This document shows, piece by piece, positions 7,460 to 15,578 of a stretch of 64,000 bases of DNA. Positions within the stretch are counted from its first letter, which is position 1. Every line of letters begins with the position of its first letter. Origin of the DNA: Candidatus Saccharimonadota bacterium (GTDB lineage: Bacteria; Patescibacteriota; Saccharimonadia; Saccharimonadales; Saccharimonadaceae); NCBI GenBank assembly GCA_017431725.1, contig JAFRKN010000014.1:1-64000 (forward strand), written 5' to 3'. The translations under genes were made by a program, and so were the position numbers. The notes below the pieces were generated by a model. The model did no database searches and was not told the origin of the DNA. It saw only the letters and a program-made list of their open reading frames with translations.

Positions 7460-8464
7460 ATGGTAAAGGTGGCGATAAACGGCTTTGGCAGAATTGGCCG
7501 GAACGCACTAAAAATATTATTAGATAGGCGCGATGTGCAGGTTGTGGCGATAAATGATATTACTGATGCAAAAACTTTGGCTCATCTTTTAAAATATGAT
7601 TCTTCTTATGGGACTTATGATAAAAAAGTTTCTGCTACCGAAAACGCTTTAATAGTAAATACAAGAGAAATTCCAGTTTTTGCAGAAAAAGATCCCGCTA
7701 AGCTACCATGGAAAAAATTAGGGGTTGATGTAGTCATTGAATCTACTGGGTTTTTTACTAAACCAGAAGATGCTAAAGCACATCTCACGGCTGGCGCAAA
7801 AAGGGTAGTAATTTCGGCACCAGCCAAAGGCGAAGGTGCTAAAACAGTAGTTTTGGGCGTGAATGAAGATGTTGTAGAAAAAACGGATAAAATAATTTCG
7901 AACGCCTCCTGCACAACTAATTGCATCGCACCAATTATGAAAATTTTGGAAGATGAATATGGAATTGAAAAAGCCATGATGACAACCGTGCACTCTTATA
8001 CTGGTTCGCAAAGAATTCTTGATGCGCCAGCAAAAGATTTGCGCGAAGCGCGTTCGGCAGCAGAAAATATTGTGCCAACTTCAACTGGAGCTTCTAAGGC
8101 AGCTGCTTTAACTATTCCGACTTTGGTTGGAAAGTTTAATGGTCTTTCGGTAAGAGTGCCGACTCCAGTGGTCTCATTATCTGATATTACGGCAGTTTTA
8201 AAGCAAAATACGACTAAGGAAGAGTTGGTGCAATTATTTAAAAAAGCTGCTAAGGAACCCTATTATGAAGGGATTCTCAGCGTGACCGAAGAGGAATTAG
8301 TCTCGTCAGATTTTATTGGCGATCCACATTCTTGTATTATCGATTTGCCCTTGATTGATGTAGTGGGAGGGAATATGATAAAGGTAGTGGCTTGGTACGA
8401 TAATGAATGGGGGTATTCAAATCGGTTAGTGGAACTTACAGTAGATTTTGGAAAAGAGGATTAA
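7460..8464 (+). CDS. gap: Glyceraldehyde-3-phosphate dehydrogenase
   Basis: This 334-residue NAD(P)-dependent enzyme oxidises glyceraldehyde-3-phosphate to 1,3-bisphosphoglycerate. The Rossmann motif INGFGRIGRNALKI is at residues 6-19, the catalytic cysteine is C151 in SNASCTTNCIAP, and H178 is in TTVHSYTGSQ. WYDNEWGYSNRLVE closes the protein. It opens a tightly packed carbon cluster; its stop overlaps the next start as TAATG. TATAAT at 7428-7433 and AGGAGG precede it. Confidence 0.97.
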   Translation: MVKVAINGFGRIGRNALKILLDRRDVQVVAINDITDAKTLAHLLKYDSSYGTYDKKVSATENALIVNTREIPVFAEKDPAKLPWKKLGVDVVIESTGFFTKPEDAKAHLTAGAKRVVISAPAKGEGAKTVVLGVNEDVVEKTDKIISNASCTTNCIAPIMKILEDEYGIEKAMMTTVHSYTGSQRILDAPAKDLREARSAAENIVPTSTGASKAAALTIPTLVGKFNGLSVRVPTPVVSLSDITAVLKQNTTKEELVQLFKKAAKEPYYEGILSVTEEELVSSDFIGDPHSCIIDLPLIDVVGGNMIKVVAWYDNEWGYSNRLVELTVDFGKED

Positions 8465-8913
8465 TGGAAATTTATATCGGAGCAGATTATCGTGGTTTCG
8501 AAAAAAAGCAAAAGGTATTGGAGTTTTTGGCGCAAGAAAATCACAAGGTGATAGATGAAGGCGCCTATACTTATTCTGAAGGGGATGATTTCAATGATCC
8601 AGCAATCGCTGTAGCTAAATCAGTACGAGAAAATAGAGGTTCGCGCGGAATATTGATTTGCGATTCGGCGCACGGTGTGACAATGCAGGCAAATCGTTTT
8701 AAAGGAGTTCGGGCGGCACATTGTGAAAATGTAGAGTCGGCAAGGTTAGCTAGAGAACATGATGATGCTAATGTTTTGTGTTTGTCGGCACACTTTTTGA
8801 ATGATGAGATAATAAATGAAATTATCAAAGTTTTTCTTGAAACAGATTTTAAAAATATCGAGCGCCGAGTAAGGCGAATTAATCGTTTAGACGAAAGAGA
8901 GGATTATGATTAG
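8464..8913 (+). CDS. rpiB: Ribose-5-phosphate isomerase B family protein (RpiB/LacA/LacB)
   Basis: This protein (149 aa from the ATG at 8464, which shares a base with the gap stop) should interconvert ribose-5-phosphate and ribulose-5-phosphate. It begins IYIGADYRGFEKK and contains ILICDSAHGVTMQANRFKGVRAAHC and LAREHDDANVLCLSA. The cysteine of LICD aligns with the catalytic Cys of RpiB. The usual CGTGIG phosphate loop is changed to CDSAHG, so exact substrate use is not assured. The gene overlaps the downstream epimerase by 8 nt. Confidence 0.85.
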   Translation: MEIYIGADYRGFEKKQKVLEFLAQENHKVIDEGAYTYSEGDDFNDPAIAVAKSVRENRGSRGILICDSAHGVTMQANRFKGVRAAHCENVESARLAREHDDANVLCLSAHFLNDEIINEIIKVFLETDFKNIERRVRRINRLDEREDYD

Positions 8914-9562
8914 GACAGTTTCAATTGTGCCAACAATACTGACCGATAATAAACAAGACTATCGGGAACAAGCCGAAAAAATCAACGTTTTTACTAGGCG
9001 TGTGCAAATTGATATTACCGATGGGGTGTTTGCTCCTGTCGAAACACTTGATATTACTAATGTTTGGTGGCCAAAAAATTGGGAGGCGGATTTGCATCTA
9101 ATGGTAGCTAATCCGTCAGAACATCTAGATACAGTTTTGAAGCTAGGGCCGTCGCTCTGTATTTTGCATGCGGAAGCAAATGAAGATTTAACACCGTCTT
9201 TTAATGCCTTACATGAAGCTGGGATTAAAGTTGGGGTAGCGCTACTTCCGTCAACTTTTCCAGGTGCAGTAAAAAACTACATCGACATGGCAGACCATGT
9301 TTTGATTTTTGCGGGGCAACTTGGAGTGCAGGGGAGTCCAGCTGATTTGATGCAGATGGAAAAAATCCCACTAGTTAGAAATATGAAGCCAGAAGTAGAA
9401 ATTGGGTGGGATGGAGGAGCCAACATGACTAACGTACGGGCTTTGGCGCATGCGGATCTTGACGTAATTAACGTTGGTTCGGCAATTTCGATGGCAGATG
9501 ATCCAGCAGAAGCTTTCCAACAGTTAGTAGCAGAAATTGACAAAAATGGAGTAGTTTTATAA
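8906..9562 (+). CDS. rpe: Ribulose-phosphate 3-epimerase family protein
   Basis: This 218-residue TIM-barrel protein resembles Rpe, which interconverts ribulose-5-phosphate and xylulose-5-phosphate. IVPTILT opens the barrel, VQIDITDGVF carries the metal-binding aspartate, DLHLMVANP matches the family's D-x-H-LMV motif, and IGWDGGANMTNV holds the second metal aspartate. It lies between rpiB and a sugar kinase with overlapping ends, so the genes probably act in one pentose-phosphate route. It would supply xylulose-5-phosphate to the split phosphoketolase at 33.8 kb. Confidence 0.85.
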   Translation: MIRTVSIVPTILTDNKQDYREQAEKINVFTRRVQIDITDGVFAPVETLDITNVWWPKNWEADLHLMVANPSEHLDTVLKLGPSLCILHAEANEDLTPSFNALHEAGIKVGVALLPSTFPGAVKNYIDMADHVLIFAGQLGVQGSPADLMQMEKIPLVRNMKPEVEIGWDGGANMTNVRALAHADLDVINVGSAISMADDPAEAFQQLVAEIDKNGVVL

Positions 9563-10525
9563 ATGGCTAGGATAGTATCGCTGGGGTCAGCATTACAAGA
9601 TATTTATTTGATTGACCATGACGATTTAGCGCCTACCGACATAGGAGGTGCAGCAATTTTGGGAAAAATATTAGTGGGATCCAAAGTTGATATTGATAAA
9701 ATTTCTTATGAAGTTGGTGGGGGCGGCGTTAATTCGGCTATTACATTTGCGCGGCATGGGCATGAAACTATTTTTATTGGTAATGTTTCGAATGATTCAG
9801 CCGGCACAGCAATTATTAAGGTTTTGAATCGTGAAGGAATCGATAGCAGCTATGTTAATTTTTTGGAACGCAAGACCACCGGGACTTCTATAGTTTTGCT
9901 TGATGCAAAAAGCGGAGAACGTACGATTTTGACTTATAGGGGAGCTTCGGAACAATTTGGTAATTTTTCTGAAAAAGATTTAGATTTGATTTATCCAGAT
10001 TGGCTTTATGTGACCACACTGAGAGGCGACCTAGACACTTTGGAGAGGTTTTTTAAATATGCTAAAAAATTAAATATTAAAATTATGTTTAATCCTGGTA
10101 TTAAGGAACTAGAAGAGCCCAAGAAATTAACTAGCCTTTTAAAATACGTTGATATATTAAACGTTAACAAATCTGAGGCGGCAAAAATTGTACCTGGCAC
10201 AGTTCTGACGGAATTACTATATCGGTTGAATAATTATGTTGAGACTGTAATAATTACAGACGGAGCGATGGGCGGAATTGCTGGAAATGGTAAAGAAATT
10301 TATCGGTTTGGAATTTATGAAGACACTAAGATTAAAGATGCGACTGGAGCTGGAGATGCTTTTGGGTCAGGTTTTTTGGCGCATTTAGCAGCAGGAAAAT
10401 CTTTTAAAGCTGCTTTGATTTTTGCCTCGGCTAATTCAACTGCGGTGGTTTCTAAACTTGGTGCAAACAAAGGAATCCTAAATGGACGAGAACAACTGCA
10501 TCCGATGCCAATCCAAAAAATATAA
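9563..10525 (+). CDS. PfkB-family carbohydrate kinase
   Basis: This 320-residue ribokinase-fold protein has the N-terminal GGGGVNSAITFARHG motif, and the C-terminal PfkB signature DATGAGDAFGSGFLAHLAAG carrying the catalytic Asp and anion hole. It phosphorylates a sugar, nucleoside or sugar phosphate; which one cannot be read directly. Its place between rpe and a LOG-type phosphoribohydrolase suggests ribose or a nucleoside (inference). It starts immediately after the rpe stop with no gap. Confidence 0.85.
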   Translation: MARIVSLGSALQDIYLIDHDDLAPTDIGGAAILGKILVGSKVDIDKISYEVGGGGVNSAITFARHGHETIFIGNVSNDSAGTAIIKVLNREGIDSSYVNFLERKTTGTSIVLLDAKSGERTILTYRGASEQFGNFSEKDLDLIYPDWLYVTTLRGDLDTLERFFKYAKKLNIKIMFNPGIKELEEPKKLTSLLKYVDILNVNKSEAAKIVPGTVLTELLYRLNNYVETVIITDGAMGGIAGNGKEIYRFGIYEDTKIKDATGAGDAFGSGFLAHLAAGKSFKAALIFASANSTAVVSKLGANKGILNGREQLHPMPIQKI

Positions 10526-10534
10526 AGGAGAAAT

Positions 10535-11245
10535 ATGTTAAAACTAGAGGAAGAGCTTCTCAAAAAATTATCAGTTGCAGACTTGGAAAGAGCAAATGCT
10601 TATGCTAAAGATTTAGGTAGGGGATTACAAATTATACGATCTTTTCCACAGGGAGTAACGATTTTTGGGTCAGCGAGATTACCGCAAGATGATAAATATT
10701 GTCAACTTTCTTACAAATTAGGTGGCTTATTGGCACAAAATGGTCACGCTGTAGTAACTGGTGGGGGACCTGGTATTATGGAGGCGGCCAGCCACGGAGC
10801 TTACGAAATCGGAGGGAGAACAATTGGGCTAAATATTACTTTAAAACACGAACAACAGCCTAACCCATATTTAACCGATTGCTTGACTTTTGAATATTTT
10901 TTCGCTCGCAAGGTTTCTCTTGCGATGGCTTCAAAAGTATTTGTATTTTTTCCGGGTGGATTCGGCACGATGGACGAACTTTCAGAAATTTTATGTTTAA
11001 TGCAAGAAGAAAAAATGCCAAAGATGCCAGTATTCTTGATTGGTAAATCATACTGGAAAGCTTTTGACAAAATAATTGGCAAAATGCTAGTAATGAAATT
11101 AATTAATATAAAAGACACCGAAATTTTTACTATTACTGATGATTTAAATGCTGTGATAGAGGCCGCCAATAAAATTGGGCATCCAAAAATTTCTGAGAAT
11201 TTTTACGATGGTTTTCGCGAAGCTTCGTCCATAGCGACAAAATAA
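10535..11245 (+). CDS. LOG family nucleoside 5'-monophosphate phosphoribohydrolase-like protein
   Basis: This 236-residue protein has the LOG/lysine-decarboxylase-like signatures TGGGPGIMEAASHGA and PGGFGTMDELSE. Family members hydrolyse nucleoside monophosphates such as AMP (or cytokinin nucleotides) to base plus ribose-5-phosphate. In this operon the ribose-5-phosphate produced could enter RpiB and Rpe directly. AAAGGAG precedes the ATG, 10 nt after the kinase stop. Assignment to the family is firm; the nucleotide substrate is inferred. Confidence 0.85.
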   Translation: MLKLEEELLKKLSVADLERANAYAKDLGRGLQIIRSFPQGVTIFGSARLPQDDKYCQLSYKLGGLLAQNGHAVVTGGGPGIMEAASHGAYEIGGRTIGLNITLKHEQQPNPYLTDCLTFEYFFARKVSLAMASKVFVFFPGGFGTMDELSEILCLMQEEKMPKMPVFLIGKSYWKAFDKIIGKMLVMKLINIKDTEIFTITDDLNAVIEAANKIGHPKISENFYDGFREASSIATK

Positions 11246-11249
11246 ATAT

Positions 11250-12530
11250 CTAAAAGGGGTTCGCTAAACCCAGTCTGGAATTACTTTCCGCAATACGAAT
11301 TAGCTCATTATATTTTGCAATGCGTTCGGAACGAGAAAGAGAACCGGTTTTAATTTGACCAGTGCCTAAACCTACGGCAAGATGGGTAATGGATACGTCT
11401 TCGGTTTCACCAGAACGATGAGACATAATGGTTTTATACCCAGCCCTTTTAGCCATCAAAACGGTGTCGATAGTTTCGCTGAGTGTGCCAATTTGATTCG
11501 GTTTAATTAAAATAGCATTAGCTATACCGTCTTGGATGCCACGCTCCAAGAGTTTTGTATTAGTAACAAAAAGGTCGTCACCAACTAGCTGAATTCTGGA
11601 TCCAAGTTTTGTGGTCATGATTTTCCAGTTGGCCCAGTCATCCTCAGCTAAGCCGTCTTCAATTGAAACTACTGGATAATTAGAAATAATCCAATCATAC
11701 CAATTAATTAAATCATCGGCTGATTTCCAGTCACCATTGGTTTTTAGTACATAATGATCTTGATCATAAAATTCGCTAGCGGCAATGTCCATAGCGATGG
11801 CAATATCTTCACCTAACTTATAACCAGTTTTTTGAACAGCTAATTTAATGCATTCTAGGGGTTCGTTATCGCCCTCTCGCACTTTGGGGGCATAACCTCC
11901 TTCGTCACCAACAGTAGTGGGGTAATCTCTTTCGGCTAAAACTTTTTTGAGAGCGTGAAAAACTTCGGCGCCCATTTTGACGGCATGAGAAATATGCCCA
12001 GCTGAGCGAGGAATGATCATATATTCCTGAAAATCGGTTGCCCACGCAGCGTGTTCTCCACCATTCATCACATTCATCATAGGCATAGGTATAGACATCT
12101 GTTCTTTCGTGCCAGCTAATTCGGCAATATGTTGGTAAAAAGGGAGTTTTCTAGCTTTGGCATTGGCTTTGGCATTGGCCAACGAAACGGCCAAGATAGC
12201 GTTAGCACCTAGTGCGGATTTGTTTTCAGTGCCGTCTAATTCTAACATTATTTGGTCAACAGTGCGTTGATCGGAAGTATTGTCAACTAGAACATCGCGT
12301 ATTTTGGAATTAACATTCCAGACGGCTTTTAATACGCCTTTGCCATCATAATCGGTCTTGTCGCCATCGCGCAGTTCTAAGGCTTCTTTTGAACCAGTTG
12401 AAGCGCCTGAAGGAACGATGGCTCTACCAAAACCACCATTTTCTAGATAAACTTCGGCCTCTACGGTTGGATTGCCCCTAGAATCAAGCACTTGCCTGGC
12501 TTTAATATCACTAATTATAAAATTATCCAT
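11250..12530 (-). CDS. eno: Enolase
   Basis: This protein (426 aa from 12530) converts 2-phosphoglycerate to phosphoenolpyruvate. It contains ARQVLDSRGNPTVEAEV, PSGASTGSKEALELRDG, GDEGGYAP, SIEDGLAEDDW, LVGDDLFVTN, LIKPNQIGTLSET and SHRSGETED. An in-frame ATG at 12536 directly abuts the minus-strand TATAAT (12537-12542), so transcription should start at or near the second ATG at 12530. That gives a leaderless mRNA beginning MDNFIISD. It is convergent with the LOG gene, 4 nt between stops. Confidence 0.97.
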   Translation of the reverse strand: MDNFIISDIKARQVLDSRGNPTVEAEVYLENGGFGRAIVPSGASTGSKEALELRDGDKTDYDGKGVLKAVWNVNSKIRDVLVDNTSDQRTVDQIMLELDGTENKSALGANAILAVSLANAKANAKARKLPFYQHIAELAGTKEQMSIPMPMMNVMNGGEHAAWATDFQEYMIIPRSAGHISHAVKMGAEVFHALKKVLAERDYPTTVGDEGGYAPKVREGDNEPLECIKLAVQKTGYKLGEDIAIAMDIAASEFYDQDHYVLKTNGDWKSADDLINWYDWIISNYPVVSIEDGLAEDDWANWKIMTTKLGSRIQLVGDDLFVTNTKLLERGIQDGIANAILIKPNQIGTLSETIDTVLMAKRAGYKTIMSHRSGETEDVSITHLAVGLGTGQIKTGSLSRSERIAKYNELIRIAESNSRLGLANPF

Positions 12531-12599
12531 AACCATATTATACCAAAATCAAAAAACTTGTGTTAAAATGAAATAAGACATTAACTAAAGGAGTTATTT

Positions 12600-13949
12600 A
12601 TGAACGAAAATTCTGGGGAAACACCAAATCCCTTGAACCCGAATCCTGGTATGAACAGCGGAGTTAATCCAGGTCCGTTAGACGCTAACCCGTCTGAGCC
12701 GGTCATGCCAACCGCTGAGCCAGCTGGCATAAATCCTGGCCAAATGGCGCCAAATACCGAAATGGTAGCGGCTAGTCAACCAGTAGCCCCAACCGGAAAG
12801 AAAAAAACTGGTTTGATTGTAGGAATGTTGGTAGCGCTGTTTTTGGCAGTAGGTTGCGGAGTCGCGGCAGTATTGATGAATATGAATGCAAATAGTGGCG
12901 ATCCAGTAGCAATGGCAGTGAATAAAATTATGAACGGGGAAGCGCCAAACAACGTAGCCGCTAAAGGCGCGATTGACATTGCAATAAATGATGACGAATC
13001 TCCTGTAACTAATTTGAAAATTGATTTAGACTCAGAAATAATCATGAGTTCTTTGATTAATAATTCAAAAGCTACTCTTACGGCGACTTTTAAGGATGCT
13101 GGGGACGTGACTGTAGAAATCGATGAGATGCGAGCGGCGGACGGCGATTTATATTTGAAGGTCGAAGGGCTGATGGACGCGCTAGAAAATCCTAAATTAC
13201 TCAAAACTATGTTTTATGGCGAGACTGAGGCAAGTGATGTTGTAGTGGACTGCACGGAAGAAGAAGGTTGCGTTGAAGATGTGGTATTAGAAGAAGAGGA
13301 AGAAGTAGTGTTAGATGATTCAGACGCAACGGCAGATGATGCCGTCTTGTCACAATATGCTGCCTATTTAGCTAACTCTTTAGAGATTGTAGACGGAGAG
13401 TGGGTCAAAGTTTCCTTAGAAGAAATTAATGAAATGATGAATAGCTCAGAGACCAATACAAATAGTTGTTTGGTTGATTTAATTAGCGATGTGAATCAAA
13501 ACCGTAATTCTTTTGCTAGCATTTACAGCAAAAATGCCTTTATAGGCTCTGCTACTGGTGAAGTTTCAGTAGTTAAGAAAAATGATCCAATTTATCGAGT
13601 AGCCTTTGATAAAGAAAATATGCTGAGTTTTATGTCTGAGTTAGACAACTCTGAAATAATAAAAACTTTTAATGAATGCCAAGTAGAAAACGATGAAGAT
13701 TCTATTAGCATAGTAGAAAATCAAGATTCAATCATCGAAGCTCTGTCTAAGTTGCCGGCCATTTTTGTGGAAGTCAATAAAGATTATAATATCACGAGAT
13801 TATATTCTACTTTGAGCTCTGATGAAATATCAATCACAGTGGATTTAGGGTTTTCTTATCCTGAAAATGTAAATGTTTCAGAACCAAATGAATACAAGAA
13901 TTTAACAGATGTGATGCAACAACTTTTTACGAGCGTTTATGAAGATTAA
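12600..13949 (+). CDS. Membrane-anchored acidic extracytoplasmic protein, Pro-rich N-terminus
   Basis: I do not recognise a named family. The first ~65 residues are low-complexity, rich in Pro, Asn and Gly, and should lie in the cytoplasm. Residues ~68-93 form one membrane segment after a KKK stop, and the remaining ~355 residues are external and acidic, including a run of glutamates near residue 235. Several cysteines in the outer part could form disulfides. The layout recalls lipoprotein-like extracytoplasmic sensor or binding proteins. The gene is divergent from eno and preceded by AAAGGAG. Confidence 0.7.
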   Translation: MNENSGETPNPLNPNPGMNSGVNPGPLDANPSEPVMPTAEPAGINPGQMAPNTEMVAASQPVAPTGKKKTGLIVGMLVALFLAVGCGVAAVLMNMNANSGDPVAMAVNKIMNGEAPNNVAAKGAIDIAINDDESPVTNLKIDLDSEIIMSSLINNSKATLTATFKDAGDVTVEIDEMRAADGDLYLKVEGLMDALENPKLLKTMFYGETEASDVVVDCTEEEGCVEDVVLEEEEEVVLDDSDATADDAVLSQYAAYLANSLEIVDGEWVKVSLEEINEMMNSSETNTNSCLVDLISDVNQNRNSFASIYSKNAFIGSATGEVSVVKKNDPIYRVAFDKENMLSFMSELDNSEIIKTFNECQVENDEDSISIVENQDSIIEALSKLPAIFVEVNKDYNITRLYSTLSSDEISITVDLGFSYPENVNVSEPNEYKNLTDVMQQLFTSVYED

Positions 13950-13950
13950 C

Positions 13951-13979
13951 TTGACTTTTTTGGTAAAGTGTGCTATAAT
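13951..13979 (+). promoter_or_regulatory. Promoter of uvrC, leaderless
   Basis: TTGACT (13951-13956), a 17-bp spacer and TATAAT (13974-13979) with a TGC extension. The ATG of uvrC is at 13986, exactly where transcription should start. Confidence 0.85.
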
Positions 13980-13985
13980 TAAAAA

Positions 13986-15332
13986 ATGAATGCCGCGTTG
14001 AAACAAAAATTAAATAAACTTCCGGTGGAACCGGGAGTTTATTTTCATAAAAATGTGTCTGGGGAAATTATTTATGTGGGAAAAGCGGCGGTCTTGAAAA
14101 ATCGGGTGAAGCAATATTTTCAAAAATCAGAAAAAGATGCAAAAACTGCGGCGCTAGTTGCAGAAATTTTTGACACGGATTGGATTACAGTTGATACGGA
14201 AATGGACGCTTTATTTTTGGAATCCGAGATGATTAAAAGATATAAACCAAAGTGGAATATTCTATTGAGAGATGATAAAACAGTGTCTTATGTGAGAATT
14301 AACCTAAAAGACGAAATACCGTATGTTAGTTTTACAAGAAATCCAATTGACGATAAAGCGACTTATATTGGGCCGTTTTACGGCAAGAAAGCAGTAGAAA
14401 GAGCGGTACGGTCGCTTCGGCGAATTTTTCCATATTATGACAAACCTTATACTGGGAGAAAAACCTTAAATACAGATCTGGGCTTGACACCTGGAATTGA
14501 AATAGGAAGATGCACAGCAAGGGATTATAAACGCAATTTACGTAAGTTTATGCGCTATCTGGGGGGTGATCGGAAAAAATTATTGAAAGATTTAGAAAAA
14601 ACTATGAAAGAAGAAGCGGGGAAAGGTAATTTTGAATTGGCGGCTGAGGCGAGAGATCAATTGTTTGGATTGAAGGAGCTTAAGAAAAAAATTATTTTTT
14701 CGGATAAAGAATTTTTGGATATTTCTTCGGACCAAGCGTTGAAACAACTGCAAGAATTGTTAAAATTATCTAGCCCTCCGCGCAGAATAGAAGGTTATGA
14801 TATATCGCATCAATCGGGTGAAAATGCGGTTGGTAGTATGGTGGTGTTTTTGAATGGGGTGGCAGCGCGAAGTGAATATCGAAAATTCAGATTAAAAACC
14901 AGTAGCAATGATGATTTAAAAAGTATGAGAGAAGTGATTACGCGGCGTCTTAAACATCAAGAGTGGGGGCTGCCGGATTTAATGATTTTAGACGGTGGGG
15001 CAACGCAAGTTGGAGCAATACTACCTTTAGTAGAACCATATAATATACCCTTGGTTGGACGCGATAAATCAGGTGATCATAGTAAGTCGGCTGGAGTAAC
15101 ATTAATAATTCCAAATATTCCAAATCGAGGGGATTCGGAGCCTAGTAAGGCGAAGACAGGTACTGAAACTACTGTGGCGACAGGAATTTCAGACGCATCC
15201 CGAGATTGGAATCATTTGGAATTACCAACTGGTTCACACATTGCACGCTTGATTGCTAGGGTGGACGAAGAAGCACATCGCTTTGCAATTACTTATCATT
15301 CTTTACTCAAAAGAAAAAATATGCTAAAGTAA
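13986..15332 (+). CDS. uvrC: UvrC-like excinuclease subunit lacking the C-terminal HhH domain
   Basis: This 448-residue protein makes the incisions in nucleotide excision repair with UvrA and UvrB. It has the GIY-YIG domain (PGVYFHKN, IIYVGKA at residues ~16-33), a UVR motif near residue 210, and the RNase H-like nuclease part (IEGYDISHQSGENAVGSMVV, PDLMILDGGATQVGA, EEAHRFAITYH). Typical UvrC is about 600 residues; this one stops after the nuclease domain and lacks the helix-hairpin-helix tail. A ~45-residue in-frame insertion encoded by a palindrome lies at 15107-15223. The mRNA appears leaderless. Confidence 0.9.
   Translation: MNAALKQKLNKLPVEPGVYFHKNVSGEIIYVGKAAVLKNRVKQYFQKSEKDAKTAALVAEIFDTDWITVDTEMDALFLESEMIKRYKPKWNILLRDDKTVSYVRINLKDEIPYVSFTRNPIDDKATYIGPFYGKKAVERAVRSLRRIFPYYDKPYTGRKTLNTDLGLTPGIEIGRCTARDYKRNLRKFMRYLGGDRKKLLKDLEKTMKEEAGKGNFELAAEARDQLFGLKELKKKIIFSDKEFLDISSDQALKQLQELLKLSSPPRRIEGYDISHQSGENAVGSMVVFLNGVAARSEYRKFRLKTSSNDDLKSMREVITRRLKHQEWGLPDLMILDGGATQVGAILPLVEPYNIPLVGRDKSGDHSKSAGVTLIIPNIPNRGDSEPSKAKTGTETTVATGISDASRDWNHLELPTGSHIARLIARVDEEAHRFAITYHSLLKRKNMLK
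15107..15223. repeat. In-frame palindromic insertion in uvrC (~117 bp)
   Basis: The left arm 15107-15136 and right arm 15195-15223 are near-perfect inverted copies with a few single-base gaps. They encode residues between the DGGATQVG motif and EEAHRFA, where other UvrC proteins have a shorter connection. The reading frame stays open through it. Confidence 0.7.
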
Positions 15333-15349
15333 TTGTAGGAGTTATTTTT

Positions 15350-15577
15350 ATGCAAATAGGAAGCTTTTTAGAAGTATTAACGTTTGTTTCAGCAATTTTG
15401 GCAATTGTTTTAATTCTGTTACAGCAACGAGGTGCGTCACTAGGCGCGGGATTTGGTAGCTCGGGCGAATTATACACAACGAGACGAGGATTAGAAAAAT
15501 CACTATTTGTGGCAACGATTGTTTTTGTGGTAATATTCGTTTTATCAATCTTAGGGTTATTATTAATTCCGGCATAA
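15350..15577 (+). CDS. secG: Preprotein translocase subunit SecG
   Basis: This 75-residue protein has two membrane helices (residues ~6-24 and ~52-73) separated by LLQQRGASLGAGFGSSGELYTTRRGLEK, matching the SecG loop (QQGKGA.LG..FG, then R.G..K). It is the accessory subunit of the SecYEG channel. TAGGAG precedes the start. The next gene begins 1 nt after its stop, so the two are co-expressed. Confidence 0.9.
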   Translation: MQIGSFLEVLTFVSAILAIVLILLQQRGASLGAGFGSSGELYTTRRGLEKSLFVATIVFVVIFVLSILGLLLIPA

Positions 15578-15578
15578 T

